64,000 bases of DNA from DASUPK01 sp963804595 (GCA_963804595.1 CAWDQZ010000003.1:248001-312000); one strand, 5' to 3'. Shown: positions 26,368-35,054, numbered from the stretch's first letter. The notes: generated by a model from the sequence alone, not told the origin. Made by a program: numbers and translations.

Positions 26368-26816
26368 GCTGCGAGCGCGTCGAAGATCAGGTTGGCGCCC
26401 GGGATCTCCAGCGGCGTCGGGGAGGCGTGGGACCAGCGCACGACGCCTTCTTCGTCGATCAGGACCAAAGAGCGGTTGCTGTGGTCGACCGAGTCGATCC
26501 AGGCACCGTAGGCGCGCGAGACCTCACCCTTGGGGTTGAAATCCGAGAGCAGTGTCATGGTCAGGCCGCGGTCCTTGCGGAAGGCGTGGTGGGAGAACGA
26601 CGAGTCGACGCTGACCCCGACGAGGCTCGCGCCCTGGGCCTCGATCTCGCCCAGGACCTCCTGATAGAGACTGAGCTGATCCGAGCAGACCGGGCTGAAG
26701 TCGAGCGGATAGAAGGCCAGGACAAGCTTCCGCCCGGCGTAATCCGAGAGCGAGACCTGATTGCCGTCGTGGTCCGGGACGGAGAAGTTCGGAGCCTTGG
26801 AACCTGCCTCGATCAC
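26364..26816 (-). CDS. Peroxiredoxin, single-cysteine (Bcp/AhpE type)
   Basis: The 150-residue protein is a peroxiredoxin that reduces hydroperoxides through the peroxidatic Cys in FYPLDFSPVCSDQ (residue about 44), with the usual Pro and Ser in place of Thr two turns before it. No other cysteine is present, so there is no resolving Cys in the chain and a partner thiol is needed. The closest type by eye is AhpE or 1-Cys Bcp. It begins 5 bp after the rpsO stop and is probably co-transcribed with it. The DsbA-like and reductase-like genes about 5 kb downstream could be partners, but this is conjecture. Confidence 0.88.
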   Translation of the reverse strand: MIEAGSKAPNFSVPDHDGNQVSLSDYAGRKLVLAFYPLDFSPVCSDQLSLYQEVLGEIEAQGASLVGVSVDSSFSHHAFRKDRGLTMTLLSDFNPKGEVSRAYGAWIDSVDHSNRSLVLIDEEGVVRWSHASPTPLEIPGANLIFDALAA

Positions 26817-26821
26817 CGCGG

Positions 26822-27091
26822 TTAGCGGCGGAGTCCCAGTTCCGCGACCAGGGAGCGATAGCGCTCGAGGTCGTTGCTCTCGAGATACCGCAGGAGGCGC
26901 CGGCGCTTGCCGACCATCTTGAGGAGGCCGCGACGCGAGTGATGGTCCTTGGTGTGCGTTCGCAGATGCTCTGTGAGCTCATTGATCCGCTCGGTGAGCA
27001 TCGCGACCTGCACTTCGGCCGATCCGGTGTCCTCGCCCGACCGGCCGTACTTGCCGATCAGTTCCTGCTTTCTGTCCTTCGTCAGCGGCAC
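26822..27091 (-). CDS. rpsO: 30S ribosomal protein S15
   Basis: S15 binds the central domain of 16S rRNA early in 30S assembly. The 89-residue protein is full-length and has the conserved segments GRSGEDTGSAEVQVAMLTER and HTKDHHSRRGLLKMVGKRR. It starts with GTG. A TACCCT eight bases upstream of the GTG suggests a leaderless transcript. It is separated from pnp by redox and envelope genes instead of preceding it, and is followed at 5 bp by the peroxiredoxin gene. Confidence 0.98.
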   Translation of the reverse strand: MPLTKDRKQELIGKYGRSGEDTGSAEVQVAMLTERINELTEHLRTHTKDHHSRRGLLKMVGKRRRLLRYLESNDLERYRSLVAELGLRR

Positions 27092-27099
27092 GGCGCAAC

Positions 27100-27105
27100 A
27101 GGGTA
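27100..27105 (-). promoter_or_regulatory. -10 element of rpsO
   Basis: TACCCT on the minus strand ends eight bases before the GTG of rpsO, the placement expected for a leaderless promoter. It has the same hexamer as the response-regulator promoter. The -35 region is not recognisable. Confidence 0.4.
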
Positions 27106-27132
27106 GCGATCGATAGGCGGCAGCGAAGATGC

Positions 27133-27176
27133 AAGGGTGCGCCGAGCGAAGCGAGGCGCAACCCGCGACAAGCGGG
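27133..27176. repeat. REP-like double palindrome between ribF and rpsO
   Basis: Two hairpins lie back to back. The first has arms gggtgcgcc (27135-27143) and ggcgcaaccc (27155-27164) around gagcgaagcga, a palindromic core common in REP-like elements. The second is cccgc-gacaa-gcggg. There is no T-tract, so it is not a simple terminator. It may be an RNA-processing or stability site downstream of ribF. Confidence 0.4.
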
Positions 27177-27190
27177 AGCAGCCAGCCGTC

Positions 27191-28081
27191 TTATGCGTGT
27201 TCCTGGTACTTGGCGAGGATCTCCCGCGCCTCGGCGACGTCGCCACTCATCTGCGCGACCAGGTCCTCGACGCTGGGGAAGCGCTTCTCTCCACGAAGAC
27301 GACTGACGAAGGCGACCCGGAGGTTCTGCCCGTAGAGATCGCGATCGAAGTCGATCAGGAAGGACTCGATCAGCAGCCCCCTGCCGGTGTCAAAGGTGGG
27401 TCTGACGCCAACGTTGACAGCCGCCGGGTGGCCGTTCGCGAAGGCCGCATAGACGCCGTGGCCCGGGACGACGAGGTGATCGTCCGGGACCAGGTTGGCC
27501 GTCGGAAAACCGAGCTCGCGTCCCCGCCGGTCTCCCTCGACCACCCTTCCCTCCACCATGAACGGCGCGCCGAGGCACCGCATCGCCGCGTCGACCTCGC
27601 CCGCGGCGACGAGACCCCTGATCCGGCTGGAGGAGACCGTCTCGCCGTCCACCTCGACCAGAGGGACGATGCGGGTCTCGAACTCGCCCCGCTCGGCGAG
27701 CATCTGGGGCGTTCCCTGCGCCTTCGCACCGAAGCGGAAGTTCTCCCCCACCGACACCCTCTTCGCGTCGAGCTTGTCGATCAGGATCTTGGAAATGAAC
27801 TCCTCGGCGGGGATCTTCATGAACTCCTTGTCGAATGGGATGATCACCAGCTCCCGGACCCCGAGGCCGTCGATCACGTCCCGCTTCACGTCGAAGGGCA
27901 TGATCAGCTTGGGTGCCGCGTCGGGGTTGATCACCGAGAGTGGATGGGGGTCGAAGGTGAGCACCGTGTCCGCCTCGTCGATCACGGCCTGATGCCCCCT
28001 GTGAACGCCGTCGAAGACGCCGATCGCCACATGCCGGTCGCGCGGCTCGGCGTCGGGGAGGCTTGTCACCTTGATCGTCAC
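27191..28081 (-). CDS. ribF: Bifunctional riboflavin kinase / FAD synthetase
   Basis: RibF phosphorylates riboflavin to FMN and adenylates it to FAD. The N-terminal adenylyltransferase domain has GVFDGVHRGHQ (residues about 20-30) and the SSSRIR motif. The C-terminal kinase domain (from about residue 175) has the ATP/riboflavin motifs RGRELGFPTANL and AAVNVGVRPTF. At 296 residues it is slightly short: the span between VFDGVH and FDPHPLSV is trimmed. The ATG overlaps the truB stop (ATGA), so it is in the infB-truB-ribF operon. Confidence 0.96.
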   Translation of the reverse strand: MTIKVTSLPDAEPRDRHVAIGVFDGVHRGHQAVIDEADTVLTFDPHPLSVINPDAAPKLIMPFDVKRDVIDGLGVRELVIIPFDKEFMKIPAEEFISKILIDKLDAKRVSVGENFRFGAKAQGTPQMLAERGEFETRIVPLVEVDGETVSSSRIRGLVAAGEVDAAMRCLGAPFMVEGRVVEGDRRGRELGFPTANLVPDDHLVVPGHGVYAAFANGHPAAVNVGVRPTFDTGRGLLIESFLIDFDRDLYGQNLRVAFVSRLRGEKRFPSVEDLVAQMSGDVAEAREILAKYQEHA

Positions 28082-28881
28082 CTGAGAACCACCTCGGGCC
28101 GCAGATTCTCTCCATCCACGCGGGCGACTGCCACGAGGCGGCCCTCATGGGTGAGACGAACGCGGCGCGGTGGCACGTCGAACGGCTCCGTAACGGGCCG
28201 ACCGTGCCCCACTGCCACGGCCTCCACTTCGTCGAGCAGCCGCTCGGGCAGGAAGCTCATCATCTCCTCCACCGCGATCTCCTGCCGGCCCCGCTCCGGC
28301 ACCCGCAGGTCGCCGATCGCCGTCCGGCGCAGCGATTCGCAGTAGGCGTCTTCCAGCGTCTCGACCAGCGTGCGGATGTAGGTGCCGGAGGAGCACTCGA
28401 TCTCGAACGTCGCGCGCTCTCCGTCCGATTCGATCAGCTCCGCGCGGTGGATCGTCACCCGCCTGCTCGGAGTCTCCACCTCCTCGCCGCGGTGGGCCTT
28501 GCGGTACAGCCGCTCCCCCCGGACCTTGACCGCCGATGTCATCGGCACCCGCTGCTCGATCTCGCCGGTCGGCAGCTCCAGGTGCTCGGGAATCCAGCCG
28601 GTCTCGGTGAGCTCGCCGTCGGGATCGCCCGTCGAGGAGCGCCATCCCAAACGGGCCGTCGCGCGGTAGGTCTTCGGCAACTCGAGGAGGTAGCGCTGCA
28701 GGCGCGTCGCGCGGCCGAGCAACACCACGAGCAGCCCCGTCGCGAACGGATCGAGGGTCCCGGCGTGTCCGACCTTGCCGTGGCGCTCCCGCCTGATCTC
28801 TGCAACGACGTCGTGCGAGGTGACGCCCGCCGGCTTGTCCACCAGCAGCCCACCCGCGGAGGTCGACTCCGCCGCCGTCAC
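28078..28881 (-). CDS. truB: tRNA pseudouridine-55 synthase
   Basis: TruB makes pseudouridine 55 in the T loop of tRNAs. The 267-residue protein has GGLLVDKPAGVTSHDVV and the catalytic-Asp motif HAGTLDPFATGLLVVLLG (Asp at about residue 43). SSGTYIRTLVETL follows, then a short C-terminal PUA-like part. It overlaps ribF by 4 bp and starts 7 bp after nrnA in the translation-factor operon. Confidence 0.96.
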   Translation of the reverse strand: MTAAESTSAGGLLVDKPAGVTSHDVVAEIRRERHGKVGHAGTLDPFATGLLVVLLGRATRLQRYLLELPKTYRATARLGWRSSTGDPDGELTETGWIPEHLELPTGEIEQRVPMTSAVKVRGERLYRKAHRGEEVETPSRRVTIHRAELIESDGERATFEIECSSGTYIRTLVETLEDAYCESLRRTAIGDLRVPERGRQEIAVEEMMSFLPERLLDEVEAVAVGHGRPVTEPFDVPPRRVRLTHEGRLVAVARVDGENLRPEVVLR

Positions 28882-28888
28882 GCCCGGC

Positions 28889-29893
28889 TCAGGTGGAGAG
28901 TTGAGAGTCGATCTCCCTGATCAGGAAATCGACGATCTCCTCGAACTCCAGGTCCGTGCTGAAGCCCGCGGCGCGGCGATGTCCCCCACCGCCGTTCACC
29001 CGGGCGATCGCCGAGACGTCCACCAGCCCGTCGGTCGACCGCATGCTCACCTTGCGCTCCGCACGGTCGTTGTCGGGCTGGTCGCGCACCACTGCGGCCA
29101 CCTGCGTGCCGTCGACCGTGCGCAGATGGTCGATGATGCCTTCGGTGAGGGCCTCGGTGGCGCCCGTGGCGGCGTAGTCGTCGATCGAGATGTAGGTGAC
29201 CGCGAGCCGGCCACCGTCACGAAGCGTGACGCCCTCGAGCGCCCGGGCGAGGAGCTTGAGTTTCTCCACCGGTGCGTGCTCGTAGAGCCGGCGATAGACC
29301 TCGTTGACCTGCACCCCGGCCTCGATCAGCCCTGCGGCCATGCGGTGCGAGCGGGCGTCGGTGTTCTCGTACATGAACTTGCCCGTGTCGGTGACCAGGC
29401 CGACGTAGAGAGCGATGGCCATCTCCGGGGTCAGCTGGACGTCGAGCAGCCCCGAGAGGTCGTAGATGATCTCCGCGGTGCACGAGGCATCGACATCGAC
29501 GAGGTTGACGCTGCCGAAGAGCGTGTTGTCGTGGTGGTGATCGATGTTGATCACCTTGTTGTCGCCGTGCTGCAGGAAGTCGACGGGCATTCGATCGATG
29601 TTTCCGCAGTCGAGGAAGATCACCACGCGATCCGCGATGTCCGCCGGTGGCTCGTGGAAGACCTCCTCCAGCGGCAGGAAGCGGTATTCGACGGGAAGCG
29701 GGAACTCCTTCGCGGCGAGGAACATGACCGAATCCTTGCCGAGCGCCTCGAGGATGCTGTGCATCGCGAGCAAGGAGCCCAGGGCGTCGCCGTCCGGGTT
29801 CTCGTGGGTGGTCAGCAGGAAGCGCTCATCGGCGCGGATCGCATCCGCGACACGGTCGATGTCGCTGGTCAGGAGCTCAGTCGATTCAGTCAT
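28889..29893 (-). CDS. nrnA: DHH-family phosphoesterase (NrnA-like oligoribonuclease/pAp phosphatase)
   Basis: The 334-residue protein has the DHH phosphoesterase motifs: HENPDGDALGS (motif I), FLDCGNIDR (motif II), NIDHHHDNT (DHH) and GLVTDTGKF (motif IV). The DHHA1 substrate-binding domain ends with RVNGGGGHRRAAGF. NrnA enzymes degrade short RNA oligomers and dephosphorylate pAp. It overlaps rbfA (ATGA) and belongs to the infB-rbfA-nrnA-truB operon, where it is found in many bacteria. Confidence 0.94.
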   Translation of the reverse strand: MTESTELLTSDIDRVADAIRADERFLLTTHENPDGDALGSLLAMHSILEALGKDSVMFLAAKEFPLPVEYRFLPLEEVFHEPPADIADRVVIFLDCGNIDRMPVDFLQHGDNKVINIDHHHDNTLFGSVNLVDVDASCTAEIIYDLSGLLDVQLTPEMAIALYVGLVTDTGKFMYENTDARSHRMAAGLIEAGVQVNEVYRRLYEHAPVEKLKLLARALEGVTLRDGGRLAVTYISIDDYAATGATEALTEGIIDHLRTVDGTQVAAVVRDQPDNDRAERKVSMRSTDGLVDVSAIARVNGGGGHRRAAGFSTDLEFEEIVDFLIREIDSQLST

Positions 29894-30279
29894 TCGTCAA
29901 GAAGGCGGGCGATCCGGGCGCCGCGCTCCACGCTGTCGTCGTATTCGAAGGTCAGGGTCGGTGTTCGCTTCAGTCTCATCGCGCCGGCGATCTTGCTTTG
30001 CAGGACCCCGTGCGAGGAGCGCAGGCCCGCCAGGGAGCGTTCGCGGTCATCTTCGTTGCCGAGCACGCTCACGTACACGCGTGCGGTGCGAAGGTCGGGT
30101 GAGGTGTCCACTCCGGTCACGGTCACAAATCCAATGCGTGGGTCTTTGAGCTCAGTGGCAATCGCGTCCCCCAACACCTCACGAATCGTCTCGTTGACGC
30201 GCCGCATCCGAGCGCCGGGCATCTCGGCCGCCGACGATAACAGCAGTTCCTCACGCAATCTCAGGCGCTCCGTCGACAC
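29890..30279 (-). CDS. rbfA: Ribosome-binding factor A
   Basis: RbfA is a KH-fold factor that binds the 5' end region of 16S rRNA during 30S maturation and cold adaptation. The 129-residue protein has the conserved ELKDPRIGFVTVTGVDTSPD and ARVYVSVLG segments and the C-terminal LKRTPTLTFEYDDSVERG. Its stop overlaps the nrnA start. It sits 3 bp after the DUF503 gene, between infB and nrnA. Confidence 0.96.
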   Translation of the reverse strand: MSTERLRLREELLLSSAAEMPGARMRRVNETIREVLGDAIATELKDPRIGFVTVTGVDTSPDLRTARVYVSVLGNEDDRERSLAGLRSSHGVLQSKIAGAMRLKRTPTLTFEYDDSVERGARIARLLDE

Positions 30280-30282
30280 GAC

Positions 30283-30582
30283 TCAGCTGCGAATGTCACG
30301 GAGGCTCAGCAGGTCCCGCTCAACCGAGCAGCCATCCGGACACCGGCTCTCCACGAATCGGATCAGCCCGTCGCCCCGGTCCGAGACCCCGCCATCCCCC
30401 ACCAGCGCGCAGAGCAGCGTCGAGCGCTGCCACTTGTCGTGCCCGTCGACCTCGGCGACAGACGCGCCGAAGCGGCGGGGGATCGAATCCTTCAGCGACT
30501 TGACCAGCTTGCGCTTGCCCTTCAGGTCCTGAACTTCACCGAAATGCAGGCGAATTTCGATCAGCTCGACGAAGGGAGACAA
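30283..30582 (-). CDS. DUF503 (YlxP-like) protein
   Basis: A 99-residue protein of the DUF503/YlxP family, recognised by LIEIRLHFGEVQDLKGKRK and by its position between infB and rbfA. In Bacillus, YlxP is linked to ribosome maturation; the molecular role is not known. The C-terminal half contains a Cys-x3-Cys (RCPDGCS), which is unusual and could bind metal. It begins with TTG, 3 bp after the infB stop. Confidence 0.88.
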   Translation of the reverse strand: MSPFVELIEIRLHFGEVQDLKGKRKLVKSLKDSIPRRFGASVAEVDGHDKWQRSTLLCALVGDGGVSDRGDGLIRFVESRCPDGCSVERDLLSLRDIRS

Positions 30583-30585
30583 GCG

Positions 30586-32862
30586 CTACTCGAGGGTCTT
30601 CTCGACCTGGCGGGTCTCGAAGAACTCGAGCACGTCGCCCTCCTTGATGTCGGCGTAGCCCTCGAGCACGATGCCGCACTCCTGGCCCTCGTCGACCTCG
30701 GTGACGTCGTCCTTGAAGCGCCGCAGCGAGCCGACCTTGCCGGTCCAGACGATGGTCCCGTCCCTCACCAGGCGCACGCTGGCGCTGCGGGTCACCTTGC
30801 CGTCCGTGACGAGGCAGCCGGCGATCGTGCCGACGCGTGAGGCCTTGAAGGTCTGCTTCACCTCGGCCTGGCCGAGCGCCTCCTCGACCTCCTCCGGCTC
30901 CAGCAGGCCCTCCATCGCGGCGCGCAGGTCCTCGGTGACCTTGTAGATCACCGTGTAGGTGCGGATGTCGATGCCCTCCTCCTCGGCCGCACGGCGGGCA
31001 TCGGCGAGGGGACGCACGTTGAAGCCGATGACCACAGCGTCGGATGCCGCCGCGAGCATCACGTCGGACTCGTTGATGCCACCGGTCTGGGCATGGATCA
31101 CGTTGACCGGCACCTGCTCCTGCGGCAGCTTCGCGATCTCGTCCTCGAGCGCCTCGAGCGACCCCGAGACGTCAGCCTTGAGCACGATGTTGAGTTCGTT
31201 CAGCTGGCCGGCGCTGGCCCTCTGGAAGACCTCCTCGAGGGTGACCTTGCGAGCCTGGCGGCGGGCGAGCTGCTCGGTCTTCAGGCGGGTCTCGCGCTCC
31301 TGCGCGAGCTGACGGGCCTTGCGTTCGTTCTCCACCACCTGGACGTGCTCGCCCGCCTCGGACACGCCATCGAAGCCGAGCACCTCAACGGGTGTCCCCG
31401 GCGTCGCCTCGTCGACGCGCTCGCCCTTGTCGTCGAGCATCGCGCGGACCTTGCCCCAGACGGGGCCGGCAACGACCGCATCCCCCACATGGAGGGTGCC
31501 GCGCTGGACGAGCACGCCGGTGACCGGGCCGCGACCCGGGTCGAGCTCGGCCTCCACCACGGCTCCGGAGGCGGGAGCGTTGGGATTGGCGCCCAGCTCT
31601 TCGAGGTCGGTGACCAGCAGGATCATCTCGAGCAGGTTGTCGAGGCCGTCCTTGGTCTTGGCCGAGACGTCGGCGTAGACGGTGTCGCCGCCCCACTCCT
31701 CGGGGTTGAGGTCCTGCTGAGCGAGCTCGGTGCGGACTCGATTGGGGTCGGCGCCCTCCTTGTCGATCTTGTTGACCGCGACCAGGATCGGGACGTCGGC
31801 CGCCCGGGCGTGGTCGATCGCCTCGACGGTCTGTGGCATCACCCCGTCGTCGGCCGCGACCACGATCACCGCGACGTCGGTGACCTTGGCGCCCCGGGCG
31901 CGCATCGCTGTGAAGGCCTCATGGCCAGGTGTGTCCAGGAAAGTCAGGATCTTGCCGTCGTGCTGCACCTGGTAGGCGCCGATGTGCTGGGTGATCCCAC
32001 CCGCCTCGCTGGCGACGACCTGGGTCTGGCGAATGGCATCGAGCAGCGAGGTCTTGCCGTGGTCGACGTGGCCCATCACCGTGACGACGGGCGGACGCTC
32101 GGCGAGGTCCTTCTCATCGTCCTGCTGGACCTCCTCGGGCTCCTCGGCCTCCTCCTGGGCGGCGGTGACGATCTCGACCTTGCGATCGAACTGCTTGGCG
32201 ATCGACTCGACCGACTCGTCGGTGAGCGTCTGGGTGAGCGTCGCCATCTCACCCTCCTTCATCAAAGCCTTGATCACCTCGGCGGCGGACAGTCCCAGGC
32301 TCTCGGAGACCTCACGCACGGTCGCGCCCGAGTTGACCTTGATCGGCGGCTGCTCCTCCGGCTGCTTCAGCTCCCTGTCGCTCGGCTCTTCGAGCAGCGG
32401 CCGGCGGCGGCGTCCACCGCGCCGGCGCGGCGGCCGGGGCGGCGGCTGCGTTCTCGCGATGTGGTCGCGGCGGGCCGCCTGGGAGTCGATCACGACGCGG
32501 CGCCTGCGCTTGCCCGGGCCCTTTTTCGCCGCTGCGCCGTCGCCGGAGGCCGGCTTCGCGGGAGCTTCCGCATTCCCCTGAGGCGGGGGCGCCTTGGGGG
32601 CGGGGGCCTTGGGCGGCGCAGCCTTCTCCGAAGAGGCCTTTGCGGGCGCCTTCTTGGTCTTGGTCGCGGTGGCGGCCGATGCGCCCTCCCCCGAGCTCTT
32701 GGCACCGTCGCCCGAGTTCTTCAGGGCGGCCAGGGCATCGGACTCCTCGACGCTCGACTGAGCGGCCTTCGCCTCGATGCCGGCAGCCTCGAGCGCAGCG
32801 AGGAGCTCCTTGCTGGTCAGGCCCTGGGCCTTGGCTATCTCGTGTACGCGCTTCTTCGCCAT
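30586..32862 (-). CDS. infB: Translation initiation factor IF-2
   Basis: IF-2 is the GTPase that brings initiator tRNA to the 30S subunit and promotes subunit joining. The 758-residue protein has an N-terminal IF2-N-like helix (RVHEIAKAQGLTSKELLAAL) and an Ala/Lys/Pro-rich linker. A second IF2-N region comes near residue 180. The GTPase domain has the P-loop GHVDHGKTSLL, FLDTPGHEAF and AVNKIDK, followed by the domains with the characteristic DVSGSLEAL segment. The C2 domain closes the protein. It begins 3 bp after nusA. Confidence 0.98.
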   Translation of the reverse strand: MAKKRVHEIAKAQGLTSKELLAALEAAGIEAKAAQSSVEESDALAALKNSGDGAKSSGEGASAATATKTKKAPAKASSEKAAPPKAPAPKAPPPQGNAEAPAKPASGDGAAAKKGPGKRRRRVVIDSQAARRDHIARTQPPPRPPRRRGGRRRRPLLEEPSDRELKQPEEQPPIKVNSGATVREVSESLGLSAAEVIKALMKEGEMATLTQTLTDESVESIAKQFDRKVEIVTAAQEEAEEPEEVQQDDEKDLAERPPVVTVMGHVDHGKTSLLDAIRQTQVVASEAGGITQHIGAYQVQHDGKILTFLDTPGHEAFTAMRARGAKVTDVAVIVVAADDGVMPQTVEAIDHARAADVPILVAVNKIDKEGADPNRVRTELAQQDLNPEEWGGDTVYADVSAKTKDGLDNLLEMILLVTDLEELGANPNAPASGAVVEAELDPGRGPVTGVLVQRGTLHVGDAVVAGPVWGKVRAMLDDKGERVDEATPGTPVEVLGFDGVSEAGEHVQVVENERKARQLAQERETRLKTEQLARRQARKVTLEEVFQRASAGQLNELNIVLKADVSGSLEALEDEIAKLPQEQVPVNVIHAQTGGINESDVMLAAASDAVVIGFNVRPLADARRAAEEEGIDIRTYTVIYKVTEDLRAAMEGLLEPEEVEEALGQAEVKQTFKASRVGTIAGCLVTDGKVTRSASVRLVRDGTIVWTGKVGSLRRFKDDVTEVDEGQECGIVLEGYADIKEGDVLEFFETRQVEKTLE

Positions 32863-32865
32863 CTC

Positions 32866-34602
32866 CTACTCGGTCTTCTGCTCCTCAGCCGTGGTCACAG
32901 GCTCGCCGCCATCCTCTGATGCTTCGCCCTCGGGCTCGTCGCCATCCTGGGACGCGTCGATCTGCTCGCCCCGGTCGTCCTCATCCTCAGTCTCGGGCTC
33001 CAGATCCTGCTCGGGGCCCTCGGCCTCTTCGCCGGAGTCGGGCACCTCGGCGGCCGGAGCACTTTCCTCAGCCGGCGCCTCCTCCTCGGCCGCGGCCTCT
33101 TCCTCGGCGTCCTCCTCGGGCTCGGCCTCTTCGACCTCGGCCTCGGCGTCCTCTTCTGCCTCCTCAGACCCGGCGCTCTCGTCGAACTGGCTCTCCGCCT
33201 TCTCGACGATCGACCTCACGGCCGCCTCGTCGGCATCCCCGTTAGCGAGCGTACCCACCTCCTCGTCGCTCAACGGGCCGAGAACGGCGACCTGGTTCGT
33301 TCCGAACCGGGCCAGCGCCTGGTGCTGCGGCAGGCCGCAGTACAGGGAGCCCTGAAGTGCGGCGTTCGGGCAGCGGCGGCCGGTGGTCATGATCGCCATG
33401 CAGCGGCCGTCGGCGGCCTCCTCGCCCTCGTACTCGATGTCCTCGTCCTGCTGGGCGAACTCGGTCTCGGAGGTGATGTCGACCTTCCAGCCGGTCAACC
33501 GAGCTGCCAGGCGGGCGTTCTGGCCGTCGCGGCCGATTGCCAGCGAGAGCTGGTCGTCCGGGACGATCACCGTCGCCTCCTTGGTCTCGTCGTCGACGAG
33601 GACCTCGCGGACCCGCGCCGGCGAGAGCGCCTTGGCGACGAACCGGGCGGGCTCGTCGTTGTAGGGAATGATGTCGATCTTCTCGCCGCGCAACTCGGAG
33701 ACGACCATGCGGACGCGCGAGCCACGGGGGCCGACGCAGGCACCGACCGGATCCACGCCATCGGCGTGCGAGACGACCGCGATCTTCGATCGCCAGCCCG
33801 GCTCGCGGGCGACGCCGGTGATCTCCACCAGCTTGTCGGCGATCTCCGGGACCTCCAACTCGAACAGCTTCTTGATCAGCTCTGGATTGCGGCGGGAGAC
33901 GACGATGCTCGGCCCCTTGGTGTCGGCCGAGACGTCGGTGATCACCGCCTTGACCCGCATGCCGTGGTCGTAGCGCTCGTTGTAGACCTGCTCGGACCGA
34001 GGCAGCAGAGCCTCGACCCGCTCGCGGAGCTGGACCAGCGTGTAGCGGTTATCGGACTGCTGGATGATCCCGGTGACCAGCTCGCCGACGCGGTCCTTGT
34101 ACTCCTCGAACATCATGCCGCGCTCGGCCTCGCGGATCCGCTGCAGGATCACCTGCTTCGCGGTCTGCGCGGCGATGCGGCCGAAGTCGTCCGGCGTCAC
34201 GTCGCGGGTCTCGATCTGGTTCATGTACGGCCCGAGCCGCTCGAGCTCGACCTCGGGCTCCGCGGCCTCACGACGCTCCCCGGTCTCCGGATCGACGGTG
34301 GGGCGATTGATCTCGATCTCCGGGATCGGCTCGCCCGCCGCCTCGGCGGCCTCGGCAGCCTGCAGCTGCTCCTCGAACTGCTCGTCGAGGAGACGCTTCT
34401 CGAGGTCCTCCGGGACCATCAGCTCGTAGACGCGGAAGTCCGCGGTGCCATGGTCCAGCTCGACCTTCGCGTACTTGGCCGCTCCTGGGGTCTTCTTGTA
34501 GGCGGAGAGGAGGGCGTCCTGAAGGGCATCCATCAGGGTGTCCGCCGCAATCCCCTTCTCCTGCTCGAGCATCCTTACGGCGTCGACGATCTCCTGGGTC
34601 AT
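32866..34602 (-). CDS. nusA: Transcription factor NusA with extra Cys/His motif and acidic tail
   Basis: NusA binds RNA polymerase and nascent RNA, promoting pausing, termination and antitermination. The 578-residue protein has an N-terminal polymerase-binding domain with an unusual charged insert of about 65 residues (roughly 62-127). S1 follows (about 165-235), then two KH domains (about 235-380; GACVGPRGSRVRMV and LAIGRDGQNARLAARL). Added to this is a Cys/His cluster, Cys401-x9-Cys411-x10-Cys422-x4-His427, resembling a small zinc motif. Next comes a strongly acidic tail of about 110 residues. ylxR, usual between nusA and infB, is missing. The start overlaps rimP (ATGA). Confidence 0.96.
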   Translation of the reverse strand: MTQEIVDAVRMLEQEKGIAADTLMDALQDALLSAYKKTPGAAKYAKVELDHGTADFRVYELMVPEDLEKRLLDEQFEEQLQAAEAAEAAGEPIPEIEINRPTVDPETGERREAAEPEVELERLGPYMNQIETRDVTPDDFGRIAAQTAKQVILQRIREAERGMMFEEYKDRVGELVTGIIQQSDNRYTLVQLRERVEALLPRSEQVYNERYDHGMRVKAVITDVSADTKGPSIVVSRRNPELIKKLFELEVPEIADKLVEITGVAREPGWRSKIAVVSHADGVDPVGACVGPRGSRVRMVVSELRGEKIDIIPYNDEPARFVAKALSPARVREVLVDDETKEATVIVPDDQLSLAIGRDGQNARLAARLTGWKVDITSETEFAQQDEDIEYEGEEAADGRCMAIMTTGRRCPNAALQGSLYCGLPQHQALARFGTNQVAVLGPLSDEEVGTLANGDADEAAVRSIVEKAESQFDESAGSEEAEEDAEAEVEEAEPEEDAEEEAAAEEEAPAEESAPAAEVPDSGEEAEGPEQDLEPETEDEDDRGEQIDASQDGDEPEGEASEDGGEPVTTAEEQKTE

Positions 34603-35054
34603 GCGCCCGCACCTCCGTTCGTGGCTCCGTCTGACAGCAGATTCGAGCGGCGCACCGCGGTGAGCGGAATCGCCACCGGACCGTCGCCCGAGTCGACGCT
34701 GACGCTCTCGTCGTCGGCGTCGGTGAGCCGGCCGGTGAAGCTCTTGTGGCCGGCGACCTCCTCGCGGGTTCGAACGCGCACGCGCCGGCCGAGAAAGCGG
34801 CGGAAGTGCTCCGGCTTGGTCAGCGGGCGCTCGGGGCCGGGCGACGAGACCTCGAGCGAATACGACTCCAGCAGGTCGCGGAGCAGGCTCGTCACCCGCT
34901 CACAGAGAGCGATGTCGACTCCGCCCTTCCGGTCGATCACGAGCAGAAGGCGCTCCGAAGCGGAGCGCTCGATCGCGAGCAGCTCAACGTCCGGCTCCTG
35001 ATCGCGAAGCCGTGACTCGATGGTTTCTTGTAGTTGCTGAAGCTCTGTATCCAT
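34599..35054 (-). CDS. rimP: Ribosome maturation factor RimP
   Basis: RimP assists 30S maturation. The 151-residue protein (start MDTELQQLQE) has the conserved VISPGPERPL-like segment here as VSSPGPERPLTKPEHFRRFLG and the C-terminal SH3-like domain. A longer same-frame reading exists upstream but crosses the leader terminator, so I use the ATG at 35054. That ATG is only 10 bases after the U-tract of an intrinsic terminator and has no clear Shine-Dalgarno. First gene of rimP-nusA-infB-DUF503-rbfA-nrnA-truB-ribF. Confidence 0.93.
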   Translation of the reverse strand: MDTELQQLQETIESRLRDQEPDVELLAIERSASERLLLVIDRKGGVDIALCERVTSLLRDLLESYSLEVSSPGPERPLTKPEHFRRFLGRRVRVRTREEVAGHKSFTGRLTDADDESVSVDSGDGPVAIPLTAVRRSNLLSDGATNGGAGA

